NCBI GenBank assembly: GCA_021292105.1
Contig: CM037874.1
Location: 58,506,539-58,570,538 of the forward strand
From: Anadara kagoshimensis
Lineage: Eukaryota > Mollusca > Bivalvia > Arcoida > Arcidae
Reading direction: 5' to 3'
Length of the DNA stretch: 64,000 bases
The notes below the pieces were generated by a model that did no database searches, was not told the origin of the DNA, and saw nothing but the letters and a program-made list of their open reading frames with translations. Positions 22,628 through 36,500 of this stretch are shown piece by piece. Numbering within the stretch: the stretch's first letter is position 1; each line of letters starts with the position of its first letter. A program made the translations under genes and the position numbers.

Positions 22628-25600
22628 ATGGCAGAAATAAAGCCACCGATCTTAATACAGGAGTTAATTCAGGCAAGTGAATACTATTTTTGTAAATTAG
22701 CAGTCTAAATATGTCATTATTTTGATTTTGTAACACTGTGTATGGAGATATATGTCTATGGTGAGGATGTTTGAGAAGTTACTCAACCTTATAGATAAAT
22801 TAAGTCTTAAAACTTAATTAGATTGGTGCAATTGGTTTATTATTTACAGAAAGAACGTGTTTTATTGTTTTCTAAATTTTATTTTCAATAATTTTGTTAC
22901 CATTTTCAAGTTGTTTATTATTTAAAAATAATAAATGGCTTTAAGAAAACATGAGGTGCCTATAGTTTTTTGTGAAAGAAGTGAAGACAGATTTAGGTTT
23001 CAATTGGGTGTTGAATTGGGCACCTTAACAACGTGCTATATTAGCGGCTTTTTTAACACCCGAGTCATGACATTAGACATCTATATTTCTGATCTGGTTT
23101 TCCTAAGTTTCCCATAATCCTGTTCCCACATATGAGAAATCTTGTACATACAAATTACCGTGGTTAGTCTTTGACAATTGGTTAAAATTCCATACCATAT
23201 GCCACTAATCTCTGCTGCACTGCTGACCAAGCGTAAGACTTCGAACTTCAGGATTCTCGGGTCATATGAAAATTTGCGGGTGAATAAATGGGTGCGGGTG
23301 TTATGCGGGTCATGGTCTTAATTTCCGGGTGTGACCCACACGATGCAGGTGACTTGAGAGCCCTGCCAAGGCACTACTCGTTGTAGACGAATAATGCTGT
23401 GACAAGAATAGGGCTTGAACTTTGGATATCAAGAACTGTAATATATTTTGTAAGTGTTAGTATTATGTTACCAAGTCACTGAGCTACCCAAACCATTTAA
23501 CCCATTCAGAACTTTTTTATCACATTGATTCCTAGGTAGGAATCTGATTAGATAGAGATCCTAGTGTAAGACAATTTGTAAGTTTCAACTTTGTTTAGAA
23601 AAGGTTGATGGTTATTTCAGACACTCTTGTTTCCTCTACCATAACCTAGGTTTCCACAAATTTGAAATAATTAGTAGCCAAATTTCCAAAATTTGTGAAA
23701 ATATAGTCCTTTTTAAAGTATTTTTCCACAAATTTGCTAAAATAGGTTACTTTTTGAAAGAATTTCTCAGAAATTAGTAGCCAATGGCGATTTTGGCTAC
23801 CAGGAATGGAAACATAGACCATAACTAACTGCCTTGATACAAGTACATGTGTAATAGAATCTCAACTGAGGTATAAGTTGTAGCCAATTTGATTCTTTTA
23901 CTGCATATAGAGACTCATATTAAAATTGTCTTACATTCTACATTATAAAAGCATGGTGTGATTTGTATGACATAAGTAACATATTTGAGGGCCATGTGAA
24001 TTTTTCTTCCAGTATGAAATGTTTTAAAAATTTTGTAAAGGCATGAGAAAGAAGGTGATAATATCCAACAGTCACACATAATGCAAATGTGCTGCCGAGT
24101 TAGCTACTCTGATATAACTGAGCTCATCACCTGAGCGAGAAATGATTAAAAAGAGTAAATACCTCAGTAATATATGTATATTTTATGATATCATCATTTT
24201 GAGAGAGAGAGACAGTATTATGAAAATACCTGTATACCTTAATTTTTGGAAAAATATTTTCCTGTTCTTCAAGGTGTTTCAGATTTTGTTTCTAATGGGC
24301 CAGCATCGTCCATTCAGATAGACATTGATGGCTTATTGTTTACACCAATCTTGACTATTGGTCATAAAAAAGAAAACATCTATAAAAATAAGAGGAATAA
24401 CTTTCACATATTTAAAATAAAAATATTAAGTTTATTATTACACAAGTAAATGTCAATTCCTCTATTTTTTTTAAGACATTGAATTGTCAATAAAATTAAC
24501 AAATTTGTGTCAAAAAGTTGATAAGCAAAATTGATCAATTTGTTTAAAAATCAAGGGCTTTTTAGGTTTTCATGTACAAGATGCAAATTTATTCAAACTT
24601 TCTGAATTTTAAATAAAATATTAAAAACATCCATGTCTCAGTAATGTATTTAAAAACAAACTAAGATCCTTTTGTCATATAAATATGTGCATTAAGACAG
24701 TTAAAACTTTGTTTACTAAGCGCGTAAATTGTAAACAACGGCTGTAATCTGTGTATGTTTACAAGGAAGTGTGTTGATATTAATATTAAAAAGGAGAGGA
24801 AATAAGCAGTTAGAATGACAGTAAATTTATAGCCACTTAACATGTTTAATTAATTACTATTGTCCTAAGGTTGAGATGATTTAAATTGATCATTTATGAA
24901 TGAGAAAAAACTACTGGTAAATACAGTTAAACTGGTATATAAAGACCATCAATGAATACAGGACTTATATGAAATATGAACTTTATAGACAGGTGGTTTT
25001 TATATAGAGATTCTTCTTATTTTCACAAAATTTTTGGGCTATTGATAATAATAAATTTGTAAAAAATCTAATCTTGTGTATACAATTTATTTAATTAAAT
25101 AATATTTAAAATAAGCGGGGGTTCTCTCTTATTCCCTGAAAATCCCACTGCCAATAACATCCCTCTTTTTCCTGCTTATTCCCACTTCAAAAAAGATGGA
25201 AAAATAAGGTATTTCCCTGAAAATCTTGTAAAGTCCTACTTAAAAGTGTCTCTAATTCCATGGATATCCAGAGAAATCCCTTTTATTTTCGCAGGGGTTA
25301 AGTTCCTCAATTAAAGTTTATTGTGACAAATATTTTATCTATGGCAAAACACACTTAGTTTAGTTTAAAGGTCACCGGTCACCAAATTTATCAATTTTGT
25401 ATTTTGCATTCCAATGGTAGAATAGTTAATATGTGATGTGTCCTGACGGTTTCCCACGCCTTACATTTACCTGCAATACACTAAAACCTTACCTGAACGA
25501 ACTGCTAATACTCGGTAGTTTCCGACACCGCTCGTAACTTTCCGGCGACCTAATTGATGACGTACATGGTGTTAAGCTGCTGAGGAAAGACACATTACCT

Positions 25601-26515
25601 ATATATGTATCCATATATTACATGTGGGTTTGTGTGGCGTTTTGACGGGTTTTAAAGTTTGATTTCAAGTCAAAATGCTATATTTTGTGACGTTTGGAGA
25701 TAATAAAATCACAATGACCGATAAACATGTTTTTTTTCCACAAATTTCAGAACAAATTAAAGCCAGATTTACACAAGTCCTTCATGCAGCTTTCTAATTG
25801 TTTTGAATGTATTCAGATTAAATATTACGAGATAAGTCAGGAAAATATGAGTGGTATAAATTATTATGAATAAATTCAGTCAAATAAATAGATTTTAAAC
25901 AATTTTAATTTTCAAAATTAATTTAATTCCGTAATTCATTCAGTTCACACGTTCAAACAAAGTCTTGTATGCCCTGTTCAAATTAACCAATCTCATTTAA
26001 CTTTAATTTATTCGATTTTCAGAATCCATCAAAAATGACAAATAGCATTTACTGGGTATATCATAAAGATAATCACACATGTCAATTAATGTTGCATATT
26101 GTAAGGTAAATTGTTGATTACAGGTGGTAGATGTCTACTTCTAAACAGGATGTTTCCCAATGGACTGTAGCATATTGATAATCTCTTAATTACTGGTATC
26201 TGAGGGGTGTAAATCACGCTTTGAATGATATTAATTTATTGTGAATAAATGTAAGAAAGTTACACTCGAGTTTTGAGTCCTTAGTTAGCTGGTTAGTTGA
26301 GCATAATCTCACTGGTATCACATTTTGACAAAGTTCTTTTCATCCCATTAAAATTAAAGCGTAATAAAGTTATTATATAAAAATTTTTATTATTTTTTTT
26401 TTCATCATGAAAACAGTGAAAATAAATGAGAATTAGAATTCTGATCAGTACTCCATCGGAAAATATCAACAAATATTTTTTTTTTAAATTACCCACTGAC
26501 GTAAACTTCAATTTC

Positions 26516-26554
<39 letters not shown>

Positions 26555-26757
26555 ACTTACTGCAAATAAGGAATAAGAACCTATTGAATTGAAATTACTT
26601 CCATATTTAAGTAATCCTGGGATGAAATATTTTATTTGAGAGACAATAAGAAGTTATTTTTAAACCTGTATTTTGATATTTTCGTTGTACAAAAAACTGC
26701 AGGTCTTGAATCTAGATTCTATCCGAAAACGTGTTCTTTTGATTAATTACATGGGTA

Positions 26758-26791
<34 letters not shown>

Positions 26792-27254
26792 CATTGATTT
26801 TAATCTAACTTGAAAGAAATTAAAAATGGGACACTTTCTAAAACAAATATAAATTAAAATCAATTTGAGGTCATAATATGGCTGTACTAGAGAGAAGAAA
26901 AGATTTTTTTAAATAAAAAACAAAAAATTGGGTTCTTTTTATTATTCCTTAGGATAAATAGATAAAAATAAATAAATAAATAACTTAATTAATTAATTAA
27001 TCAGAGATATGTAAAGATAATTAAAATGATATTAAATATTAATAAAAATTAATGTGAACAATATTTTAAATAAAAAACGGAAATTTGGGTTCTTTTATTA
27101 TTTGTTGTGATAAATAGATATAAATAAATAAATAAATAAATAACTCAAAGAGATATGTAAAGATAATTAAAATGATATTTAATATTAATGAAAATGAATG
27201 TGAACAATACGGAAATTTGGGTTCTTTAATTATTTGTTGTGATAAATAAATGAA

Positions 27255-27309
<55 letters not shown>

Positions 27310-27450
27310 CTCAGAGATATGTAAAGATTAAAATGATATTAAATATTAATGAAAATTAATATGAACAATATTTTAAATAAAAAACGGAAATTGGGGTTCT
27401 TTTATTATTTGTTGTGATAAATGGATATAAATAAATAATTAAATAAATAA

Positions 27451-27502
<52 letters not shown>

Positions 27503-30500
27503 ATATCAAAAGAAATGTAAAATTATGTTTTGTAAAAGTATTAGTAAATAGTATATCATACTTAGAGCAAACACAAATATAGTTTTTTTTCCTTATTTAT
27601 TTCTCATTATTATGTTTATTTTTTATTAATTTTTTTCTGCTGAAGTCAACTGAAATACCCAATGCTAAAAAATAAATAAATATGTAAAAACACTAGAAGT
27701 TATTTCCGAATAATCTGGGTAATAAATGCAGTTCACTATACAAGCTTCATTTACTAAATAGCTGGGATAACACCTTCTGCGTCACTTCCGGTTTTGTGCC
27801 CTTTTACTGCCAAAGGGAGATAACACAGTTTTTCAACAGTTTCAGGACTTTAATTTACGCTGTAGAAAAGGATAGAAATGATTAAAAAATGTTATTTGTG
27901 GCTAAATCGACTTTTTATGATGTAATCTTTCGGAAAATAGTACTAAAAAAAAATCGGTTTTTGGTGACCGGTGACCTTTAAACAATATTTATTCATCATT
28001 AAATACAAATAATATAATTCATAACAAACCTTAAACTGGATTCAGGAACAAGCAAAACACGTAACAAATTATCAGCATTGACTCCTATCTGTGTTTTTTC
28101 TCAGTTAATTAACTGCTAATTTTGTGATAATTAAGGTCTTCCTAATAAGTGTATTAATTGTTTTTTAACATAGAACTATGTTATGTTATTTACCAGTATT
28201 CTTCACAACTGGCATCTCTAGTCAGAGGTCAACCTTTATTCTTTTTTTTGGACTACCGGTAATTACAAACTTTGTCCAAAGTATATAGTTTTCTGATTTT
28301 TACTAATTACCTTTGAAAAATTTACCTCAATAATGATGCCCACTAAAGGCTACATTTGAAGCTGTTTGACAAACTTAATGACTTCATTTTTTCCATTGTA
28401 AACTTTCCTGTTCTGTTCAGCAATATACCTGCTTCTCCTGCTTATGGTGTATTTGTTTTACAATATATACACTATGGTAGAGCTTGATTTTACTATGGGA
28501 ACTTTCTACAACAAAGCAAACTTGTTGAGGCAGGGATTTTGAAAGCCTAGGCTTATCAGGGCCCTCAAAAAGTTTTGTGGTCGCCACCACAGTATTGTTA
28601 ATAAGTATGATGTCTCTATGTTCAAAATTACCATGGATATATTTAACGCCTCATAGTTCCATGTTCATTTCATTATCAATTTTCACTTCACCTGGCAGAT
28701 GTAGTTAGCTAAACAGTATGTGCTTATCCTTCCAGAGCACACAGCCTCACTTTCCTAGTGGAAGATCACATGTTTAACTTAATTTGCCAGTTTTAAAGTT
28801 TTTTTACTTTGCAAGTTGGGATTGTGAATCTGACATGGGTTGGTATATTTGTATTTTGTATTTGATTTGCCAGTTTCAGAATTTAGTAGCACATATTTTG
28901 GGTTTTTGTTTATTTTGGTATTTAGTAAAATCTGTTGTAGTAACCACATTTATATATGACTACCAGTCCATTAAGACTAGGATCCCTCTGCTTCATATTG
29001 CAACCAAAAAACTATATAAAGTCAATATTAGTTCCGTTAGTTAGTCTTTATATATACTAGTGATAGGAATCGGTTGCATTTTCATAATCGATTAATCGGT
29101 TATAATTGAAAGATGATTTTGATTGATTTTCCGATTATAATCCGTTAATAAATTGAAGTGGGAATTACAAAGTAAATTTGATTAAATTCTAATTTTTAGT
29201 CTTGATAATATCTGCAATATATTCATATCTCAGTTAAGACTTAAAATATCCTCCATTTTTCTGATCATTTACTCTTCCTTACATTTGTGTTAGTTTTCTT
29301 TTCCAAGTACACTTATTTCAGCTACAATTTCATACTTATTTTATAAGAGACGTTTGTCTCAGTCAGTGTGGAATCAAACGAACCGTTCCGTTTTTCCATA
29401 AACGAACGTCAGTAAATAATCGAAATTGATCGATTATTAGATATTAGAATTGATTATCACTAATCAGATGATTAGATATCGATTTAATTGATTAATCGGT
29501 CCAACACTAATATATACATGTTTAACTGTAATTTATTCTGTTTTTGTACAATCTATTTACAGTTAGCACACATTGGAATTCCATCTGACCAGGTGACATG
29601 GAATCGTGTCACTATGAATTCAGATCGTTGGATCGCAGTTCGTCATGGCAACAAGGAAGACAAGACAGCAATGGTAAGAGATTTTATTTGTTTTACAAAC
29701 ATTTTTCATTCTGTGCAACTTGTGATCTTTTATTAATATTTGACTATGTTTGTTTGGTCATGATGTAGAAAACAGGAAAATGTGTGATGATAATAGTAGC
29801 ATGTTGGGATTCCAGTTCCATGATGCTCTTGTCCCAAAAAAAATGAAACATTATAATACTTGGTTTAAGGGACATTTCTGGATTACTTAATATCTGTATT
29901 TATACCCCCCGCTTAAAAAGTGGGGGGAATATAGTCCGTCCGTGTGTCCGTCCTTCCGTTACACCTTAGGGTACCTATCTCTTATCCGCAACTCCTCCTA
30001 AACCCTTTAATGGATTTTCATGAAACTTTCACACAATCATTATGATATAATGCAGATGTGCACCTCTTATTTAAAAATTTGATCCAATGGATTTTTGGGA
30101 GCGGGGGGTATTTTTTGTGAGCTTGTGGCTCACAGTTTTTGTAGTTTATAATACATTTCCGGGAATAAATTTTAGGCATGCCTATTTCCGGTTTTGTTGT
30201 CAATGACGCATAGTCGCAAATACTGGGAAATTTGGTTGATTGCCAATATGCAAAGGGCAAAGTTTTGGTTGCGGTACCGGGATGCAATTCAGATGGAAGG
30301 AAATACCCCAGAAAATGTTCTTTCATGAAAGATATTATTTTTTTCACTGTTTCCAACTAAGAAAGACACAAAAAAAGGAGGAAATGGTTAAATGAGCCAG
30401 TGCATGCGAAAACCTACAACTTGGTCAAAATTTTCAAAATTGAGATTTTTACATATTATGAAAGTCCATAATGTTTTATACATGTAAACAAATTTTTAAA

Positions 30501-33500
30501 GTAAAACACAAATCCTAAAATGTAAAAATGACGTCATAAAAACTTGGATGACGTCACAATTTATTGGTCAAGTGTTCATGAGTGCTTTCAATTTTGCATT
30601 CAATTTTCAATACTCGAACATCGTTTAACAAAATGATTGTCACTCTTCCGACGGTGCTGGACATGTGATATCTTGATACATTAACCTGGCATGATCTAAC
30701 TGAGTTTAATCAGTATTTTTTTTTATTTTGTCGGTCTCTGCTTTATCGACTTGGTGCAACTTGATCTGGTACATGATCAACAGACCTCTTTACAAGTGTA
30801 AAGGTAGTCTTAGAACCATCGATATTACGAACTCTGGTCTTCATTTTTTTAACCGGGTTCTATAGTTGAAAATCTTAAATGTATTGGATGTTTCTGTTTA
30901 CAAATTCAGAATACTTATTACAGATAAATGTTATTACCTTTTTAAATCTCCCTACAAACTCAATATCATACCAACACCCACCATAAAGTTTAGTTATGAT
31001 TGGTCATTTTACAAGAAAAGTTGTTTCAATTATTAAAAATATTTTGTTTACAATTTTTGAAACCCATTGTATTTTATAATTCTTGACTTATGTGGTCATT
31101 TAAATGAAGCGCGTGCATTATAATAAATAAATAAATAAACTTCTTGAATGCACTGGTGCTTGTGCATTCCAATAAACATGCTATCGATTTGATACTTTGA
31201 TCTTTTATCGCAGTTAAATTTTATACTTTATTAAATGTGCTGATAAAAATTATCCAAAATAATACAGAACCGATCAGAAATGAGCTGATTAAAATAATTT
31301 CCTATCTTTCAATTCCCGATTTCTGGGTCCATAAAACACTGTATGCAATGCTTTTTATTGTTATATGCAGATTTTGTAAAAGTACTAGTATTCAAGAGTG
31401 CCAACATTGATCCGACAGCATTGGCCCTTTTAATTGCTCAAATCCTATAGAACTCCTGTCTATGAAGCATCGTGCATGTCCTGCAATCTGCATTTATTAA
31501 AAAGTGATTGCAGTGTTGAGTCCCGCCAAAATGCACCATTCGAAATAAGTCATTGTATACATATTTTTATTCTGTCTTGTAAAATATTCTCAATTTTTGT
31601 AATAGCAAACACAAACTGCTCTATATTTGAAATTCGTCCGTATCAGTGTAAGACATCGGAATCAATACATTTATTAAAAATAATAAATTATTAATAAAGT
31701 TCGGTACTGTTTGCCATCTTCATCCAGTGCCTGGTTCACGTCTATTAAGTGATTCAGATGCAATTGAAAACATAATAGTACATAAAAAATCTGGATTTTA
31801 CGGGTGTCAGAAAATAAATTGCACCCGCCTGTCTATCAAAATATGGTTTATTGATCGATTGATTAATTAACTGATTGATTGAAAGGCGATCTACGTCCTA
31901 GTTATGAATATTTCACTTATATCGAGGACGTCTCCAGCTATAAGTGAAGTAGTAGAATATTATTTTACCTTTGTAGTGTGTATGTTATATGAAAACATAT
32001 ACTCCTTGTACCATCTCCAGTGGTTTAGAGTGAAAAAAATTTGAATTGAATTGCCAAGTGCAATGTACAGGGAATATTTTTAACGATGCCTTCGATGATA
32101 CGGGTCATCGGTGTTTGTGGTCCCTTCCGAAGGACTCCGTGACTTTCATTTCTAAATACCGAGACCCTGTCTGAAATCGAACACACGACCTCTCACATAA
32201 GAAGCGTGCACTCTACCAACTAAGCTACTGTTGTATACATACATCCTGTGCGAAGTCAAAAGTAATATTTTGTTTTGGTACAAAGGCGCAACTGGTAAAC
32301 TTGGTATTGAGATTTTGGATACTTCTTCGTGTGTCTTTGTAAGACAGTTCTTAAAAACACATGTTCTTTTTTTACAAGAATGAGGGAAAAAAGAAACGGA
32401 AATTCTTTTTTTTAGAAAAGCTGCATTCCTTCTGTTTTGCCCATTATATCCAAAATTAAAAACAAAACATACAGATGTGGGCGTTTAATCAAGGAATGTT
32501 TAAAACGCCCTAATGCATTTCTTAGCATAGTATGCGCAAGTGACCAAATTTTTTTCGCCGATACAAAGTACATAGATACATGTGGTATTTAAAACAAATA
32601 GTTTATAATTAAATAGATAAAATTTAAACAACAATTATGAATAACATAGGCAAATGGCCCTTTATCCTTTTGCAAAACACGTTTTCTGATATATTTCATG
32701 AATTGACATCCTTCTGTATTGGTGGAATTTCACCTCGACCTCTAAGTGGGAAGGAAATGGCACCTCGTTCTCATCTGCATAATTAATTATGTAATTCACA
32801 ATTATATCAACGCCATTAATATTGATTAAGAGGCCGCGGTGGCCTAATGGATAAGACGTTAGTCTACAAATCCAGGGTCTCTCACCGCTCTAAGTTTGTG
32901 TCCCGCTTAGACCACATATGGGAAAGTGAATTTTCCTTGCTGTTGGCCTTTACTGGTTAACCTGGTATCAGTTAAATAAACTGGGGGAATGGTACAATTG
33001 TCTGCGGCGTACTTCGTGAGCTAGCACCTTAAACGTCGCCCTGAGTGCGCGCTAGTACAAGGCAGACCATACAACACACTCGCTCTTCAAATGCATACAC
33101 GAACTTGTTCATAGATTTATCCATAGAGATTAATAAAATAGTTCTCGTCGCGAATAGCTGAAAAATTGCTGATACGAAGTTAAGCAACATTCAACCAACC
33201 AAGCCATTAATATTGAAGTCATTGTGAGGTTTTTGAACCCTGTTCCCATGCGTTCTTGGATCATTTAAACTAGTCTTGACATGACGGATGACGAAGCTTA
33301 AAACAATTTCTCTGATGGCATACCGTATTTTAAATACTACCCGACAAATACTGTAGGTTTAAAGTGAAATTATGGTGCTATCTGTCTCTCTCCTCTCTCG
33401 TTTTGTTTGTGTTCTTTGGTTGTCTTATACTTTATACTAAAGGACCCTATCATGCAACCTTCCCGCTCCAGTAATTAATTAAAATTATGTAAAAAAAAAA

Positions 33501-36500
33501 AAAAAAAAAAAAAAAAACACGTCAGAGGGATTTGAACTCTCGGAGCCTGTGTTTGATAAAATTGTAAAATTGTAAGTCCAATGTCGTATCCACTACACCA
33601 CGACGACCACATATGAATCGCAAAGTTATACAATGTATAAAATTTGTTATGTTACCGCTAAGGCCAGTAACTCTTCATTTGTTTACATTCACAGACGTAC
33701 TCACGGTACTGTTGCTGGATCTTGTTACCGATAATATTTAATCTAGTTGCTATATTTTCATTGAAAAGACATATAAAATCGTAAGACACATTTTATTAAA
33801 CATGTTGTATGTTATTCAACAACTCACATAACCCTGGGCCTGGGTGATACACACATCTTCCCGGACCCGGATCATCTCTCTCTTATTTAGATAAAATTGG
33901 GAAGATGTTTGTATTTATTATAATTTTGTATTATATTATTAATATTGATATAAAGATTTATAAGACGTGGCCAATATCAGTTTCGAAATATTTTTAATAC
34001 AACCATCTCCATACTTCTAAATACATGACCGAACTGAGTGCTCGTCTACATCGACTTTAAATTAACCCGTATAAATGCTGTAAAAACACATGGATTAATT
34101 AAAAAAACTCAACCTCATCTGTCTCTCCTTCAGTTACCATATTTTATCACCCCAACACTTAAAATCACTCCGCTAAAATCAGTTTTAATTTCAATTCGTT
34201 CTAAAAGTTAAAACGTCAAACTTGTAAATTGACGCACAATACTTGAGGTTGACCTCCGTGTTTGTGACGTAACTTCGTCGCGATTTTTCTCAATTGTGAC
34301 GTAATTGCCAAGTTGTAGGTTTTCGCATGCACTGGCTCAAATGTCATTAGACATCCTCTTGACTACGATCCAAAACCTTGACAAAGGGTGTGTAGTCAGG
34401 ATTTCAGTGGGTCAGATTATCCAGAACTATTCCCATGGAATAATTACAGTGATGATACACCGACCAGGGCCACCACTTCAATTTTCAAAAGAAACCGCCA
34501 TCAGCAATTATTGAGCTATTTACAAGGCAATTTTCCTTATTAATCTCAGGGATTAATCTAAACATGGGTTAATGTGTTGTATAAGGTTTTTGCAAATGTT
34601 CCATATCTGGTTATTACTAGCATGTCTTTAGGCAACTTTTAGAGTGCTAGCATACTAGCCAGCAATGTCACAGATAAACACCACCGATTTACATGGGATT
34701 TCAGTTTTATAGATGTAAATTACATGATAATTGTAAGAGACAATGCTATGGTGTGTTGTGTGTTACCATTGTTGTGATACTGTTCCCTGTAATTTGTACT
34801 GGTGTGCACTTATTGGACCTTTAGATTGCTAATGTACTTGCCAGTAATGTCACAGGTAAGCACCACAGACCTCTTAGTCCAATATACTGATACCATACAA
34901 CTAATGTACTTGCCAGTAATGTCACAGGTAAGCACCACAGACCTCTTAGTCCAATATACTGATACCATACAACTAAGAGGTTATGATGATGACAAGGTAG
35001 AAATCAAAATTCTAGTGTCCATTTAAACAACTTTTATAGTGCTAGGCTAAGCACACTTGCAACAGTGTCACAGATAAACACCGCAGACCTCTTAGTCCAA
35101 AATACTGGTGCCATAGAGGTTTTATGATGACAAGGTAGAAAACTAAATTCTCGCTTGAGTTTGACTGGAGTTAAACCCACTGCAAAGTAATGTTATCTGA
35201 CTTGGTCCCAGTTTCACAATAAAACTGAAATGTCCGACTACACAGACAAAGACCAGGTCAGAACCAGTTTATCACACAGTCCTGGCACCAGTTTCACAAT
35301 CATTTCTTAACTAAGATTTTCCTTCACTTAAATTTGGCAAAATTTCAAAATCTTATTAACTTGTTTATTTTTTTAAGATATTCAGGAATTTAGGTGTAAT
35401 TTTCAAAATAACTTTTAGCTTAAAGAATCTGTATTTAGTTTTGTCAAAAAATATTGATTAGTACATGTAGTTTCAAGAAATGATTTACAAAATTAGCTAA
35501 ATTTAAGTTAAGGAAACTCTTAGTTAAGGGATGGTCGTGAAGTGGAATCAGAGCTGTGTGATAAACTGGTTTTTGTGATAAATAAATGTCTGTGTAGTGT
35601 GTAGTGGTACATTTCAGTTTTATTTTAAAATGATCATACATGTATAATAAAAAGAGGATATCATTTTAGACAGGCTATATGTAAAATTTGATGTGTGATT
35701 AAAGGACAAATACAGGATGTTATTGTAATTATATCTATGTAGTTTACGTGTGTGTCAGACATCTACAGGCTTCCTGAAGTCCCACAGGAATTTAAATTAT
35801 TTTCCATGTAGCTCACCTGGTACAGAGGCCCTCTTGATAAAATTTTGTGTAATGTTATATCTGTGTAGTTTACATGTGAGATACAGGCTTTCTGAAGTCC
35901 CACAGGAATTTAAATTACTGTCCATATAGCTCACCCGATACAAAGGCCCTCATGAATAAATTTTGTATAATGACAGGACAAATATTCATTTTATTGTAAT
36001 TATATCTGTGCAGTTTACATGTGTGATATAGGCTTCTTGTTATTGATGAACAGAAGTCCCACAGGAATTTAAATTACTTTCCATGTAGCTCACCCACACA
36101 AAGGCCCTCTTGGTTAAATTTTGTGTGATGACAGGACAAATATAGGATGTTATTGTAATTATGTAGTTTACATGTGTGTGTCAAACTTGGCTTCCTGTTA
36201 CATGTATTGATAAACAGAAGTCCCAAAGGAATTTAAATTTACTGTCTGAATAGCTCACTTGGTACAAAGACCCTCTTGATTAAATTTTGTGTGATGAATG
36301 GACAATATAATGTTACTGGAATAATTTCAGTTTCTCTAAATGTTTGTAAAACATACAGAGGCTTTATGTTATTGACCCTGTATGAACAAAAGAATAAAAA
36401 ATTTGAATTATTTCCATGTAGCTCACTTGGCCCTCTTGATGAAATATTGTGTGATTAAAGAATGTTACTGCTCAACATCCAGAAGCTTTTATGTTATTAA

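Larger units (their letters stand above)
25363..27983. mobile_element. 2.6-kb non-autonomous DNA transposon with perfect 24-bp inverted ends
   Basis: Bases 25363-25386 and 27960-27983 are exact reverse complements (core AAAGGTCACCGGTCACC). The termini can be read as element ends AGGTCACC..GGTGACCT flanked by TTAA on both sides, which fits TTAA-targeting families (Kolobok or piggyBac type), or as a TA duplication. The interior is AT-rich with no transposase frame. It contains (TTA)n and (AAAT)n arrays and four tandem copies of a 130-175-bp unit marked by 'gggttctttt' (about 26930, 27088, 27220, 27396). It lies in intron 1 of the clathrin-like gene. Confidence 0.85.
30394..34338. mobile_element. 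3.9-kb DNA transposon (non-autonomous) with perfect 31-bp inverted ends and AAAT target duplication
   Basis: The left end 30394-30424 (GAGCCAGTGCATGCGAAAAC...) is the exact reverse complement of the right end 34308-34338. AAAT sits directly outside both ends (30390-30393 and 34339-34342), consistent with a 4-bp target-site duplication. Both sub-terminal regions hold TGACGTCA/TGACGTAA motifs. No transposase frame is present. Two SINEs (31895-32235 inverted; 32826-33202 direct) and a tRNA-like sequence (33519-33607) are nested inside. A 4-bp duplication is known for Ginger and Sola groups, among others, but I cannot assign a superfamily. Confidence 0.85.

Noticed and set aside
30018-30356. 112-codon minus-strand frame.
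   Set aside because: Overlaps a dispersed repeat (29903-30147) and has no recognisable domain.
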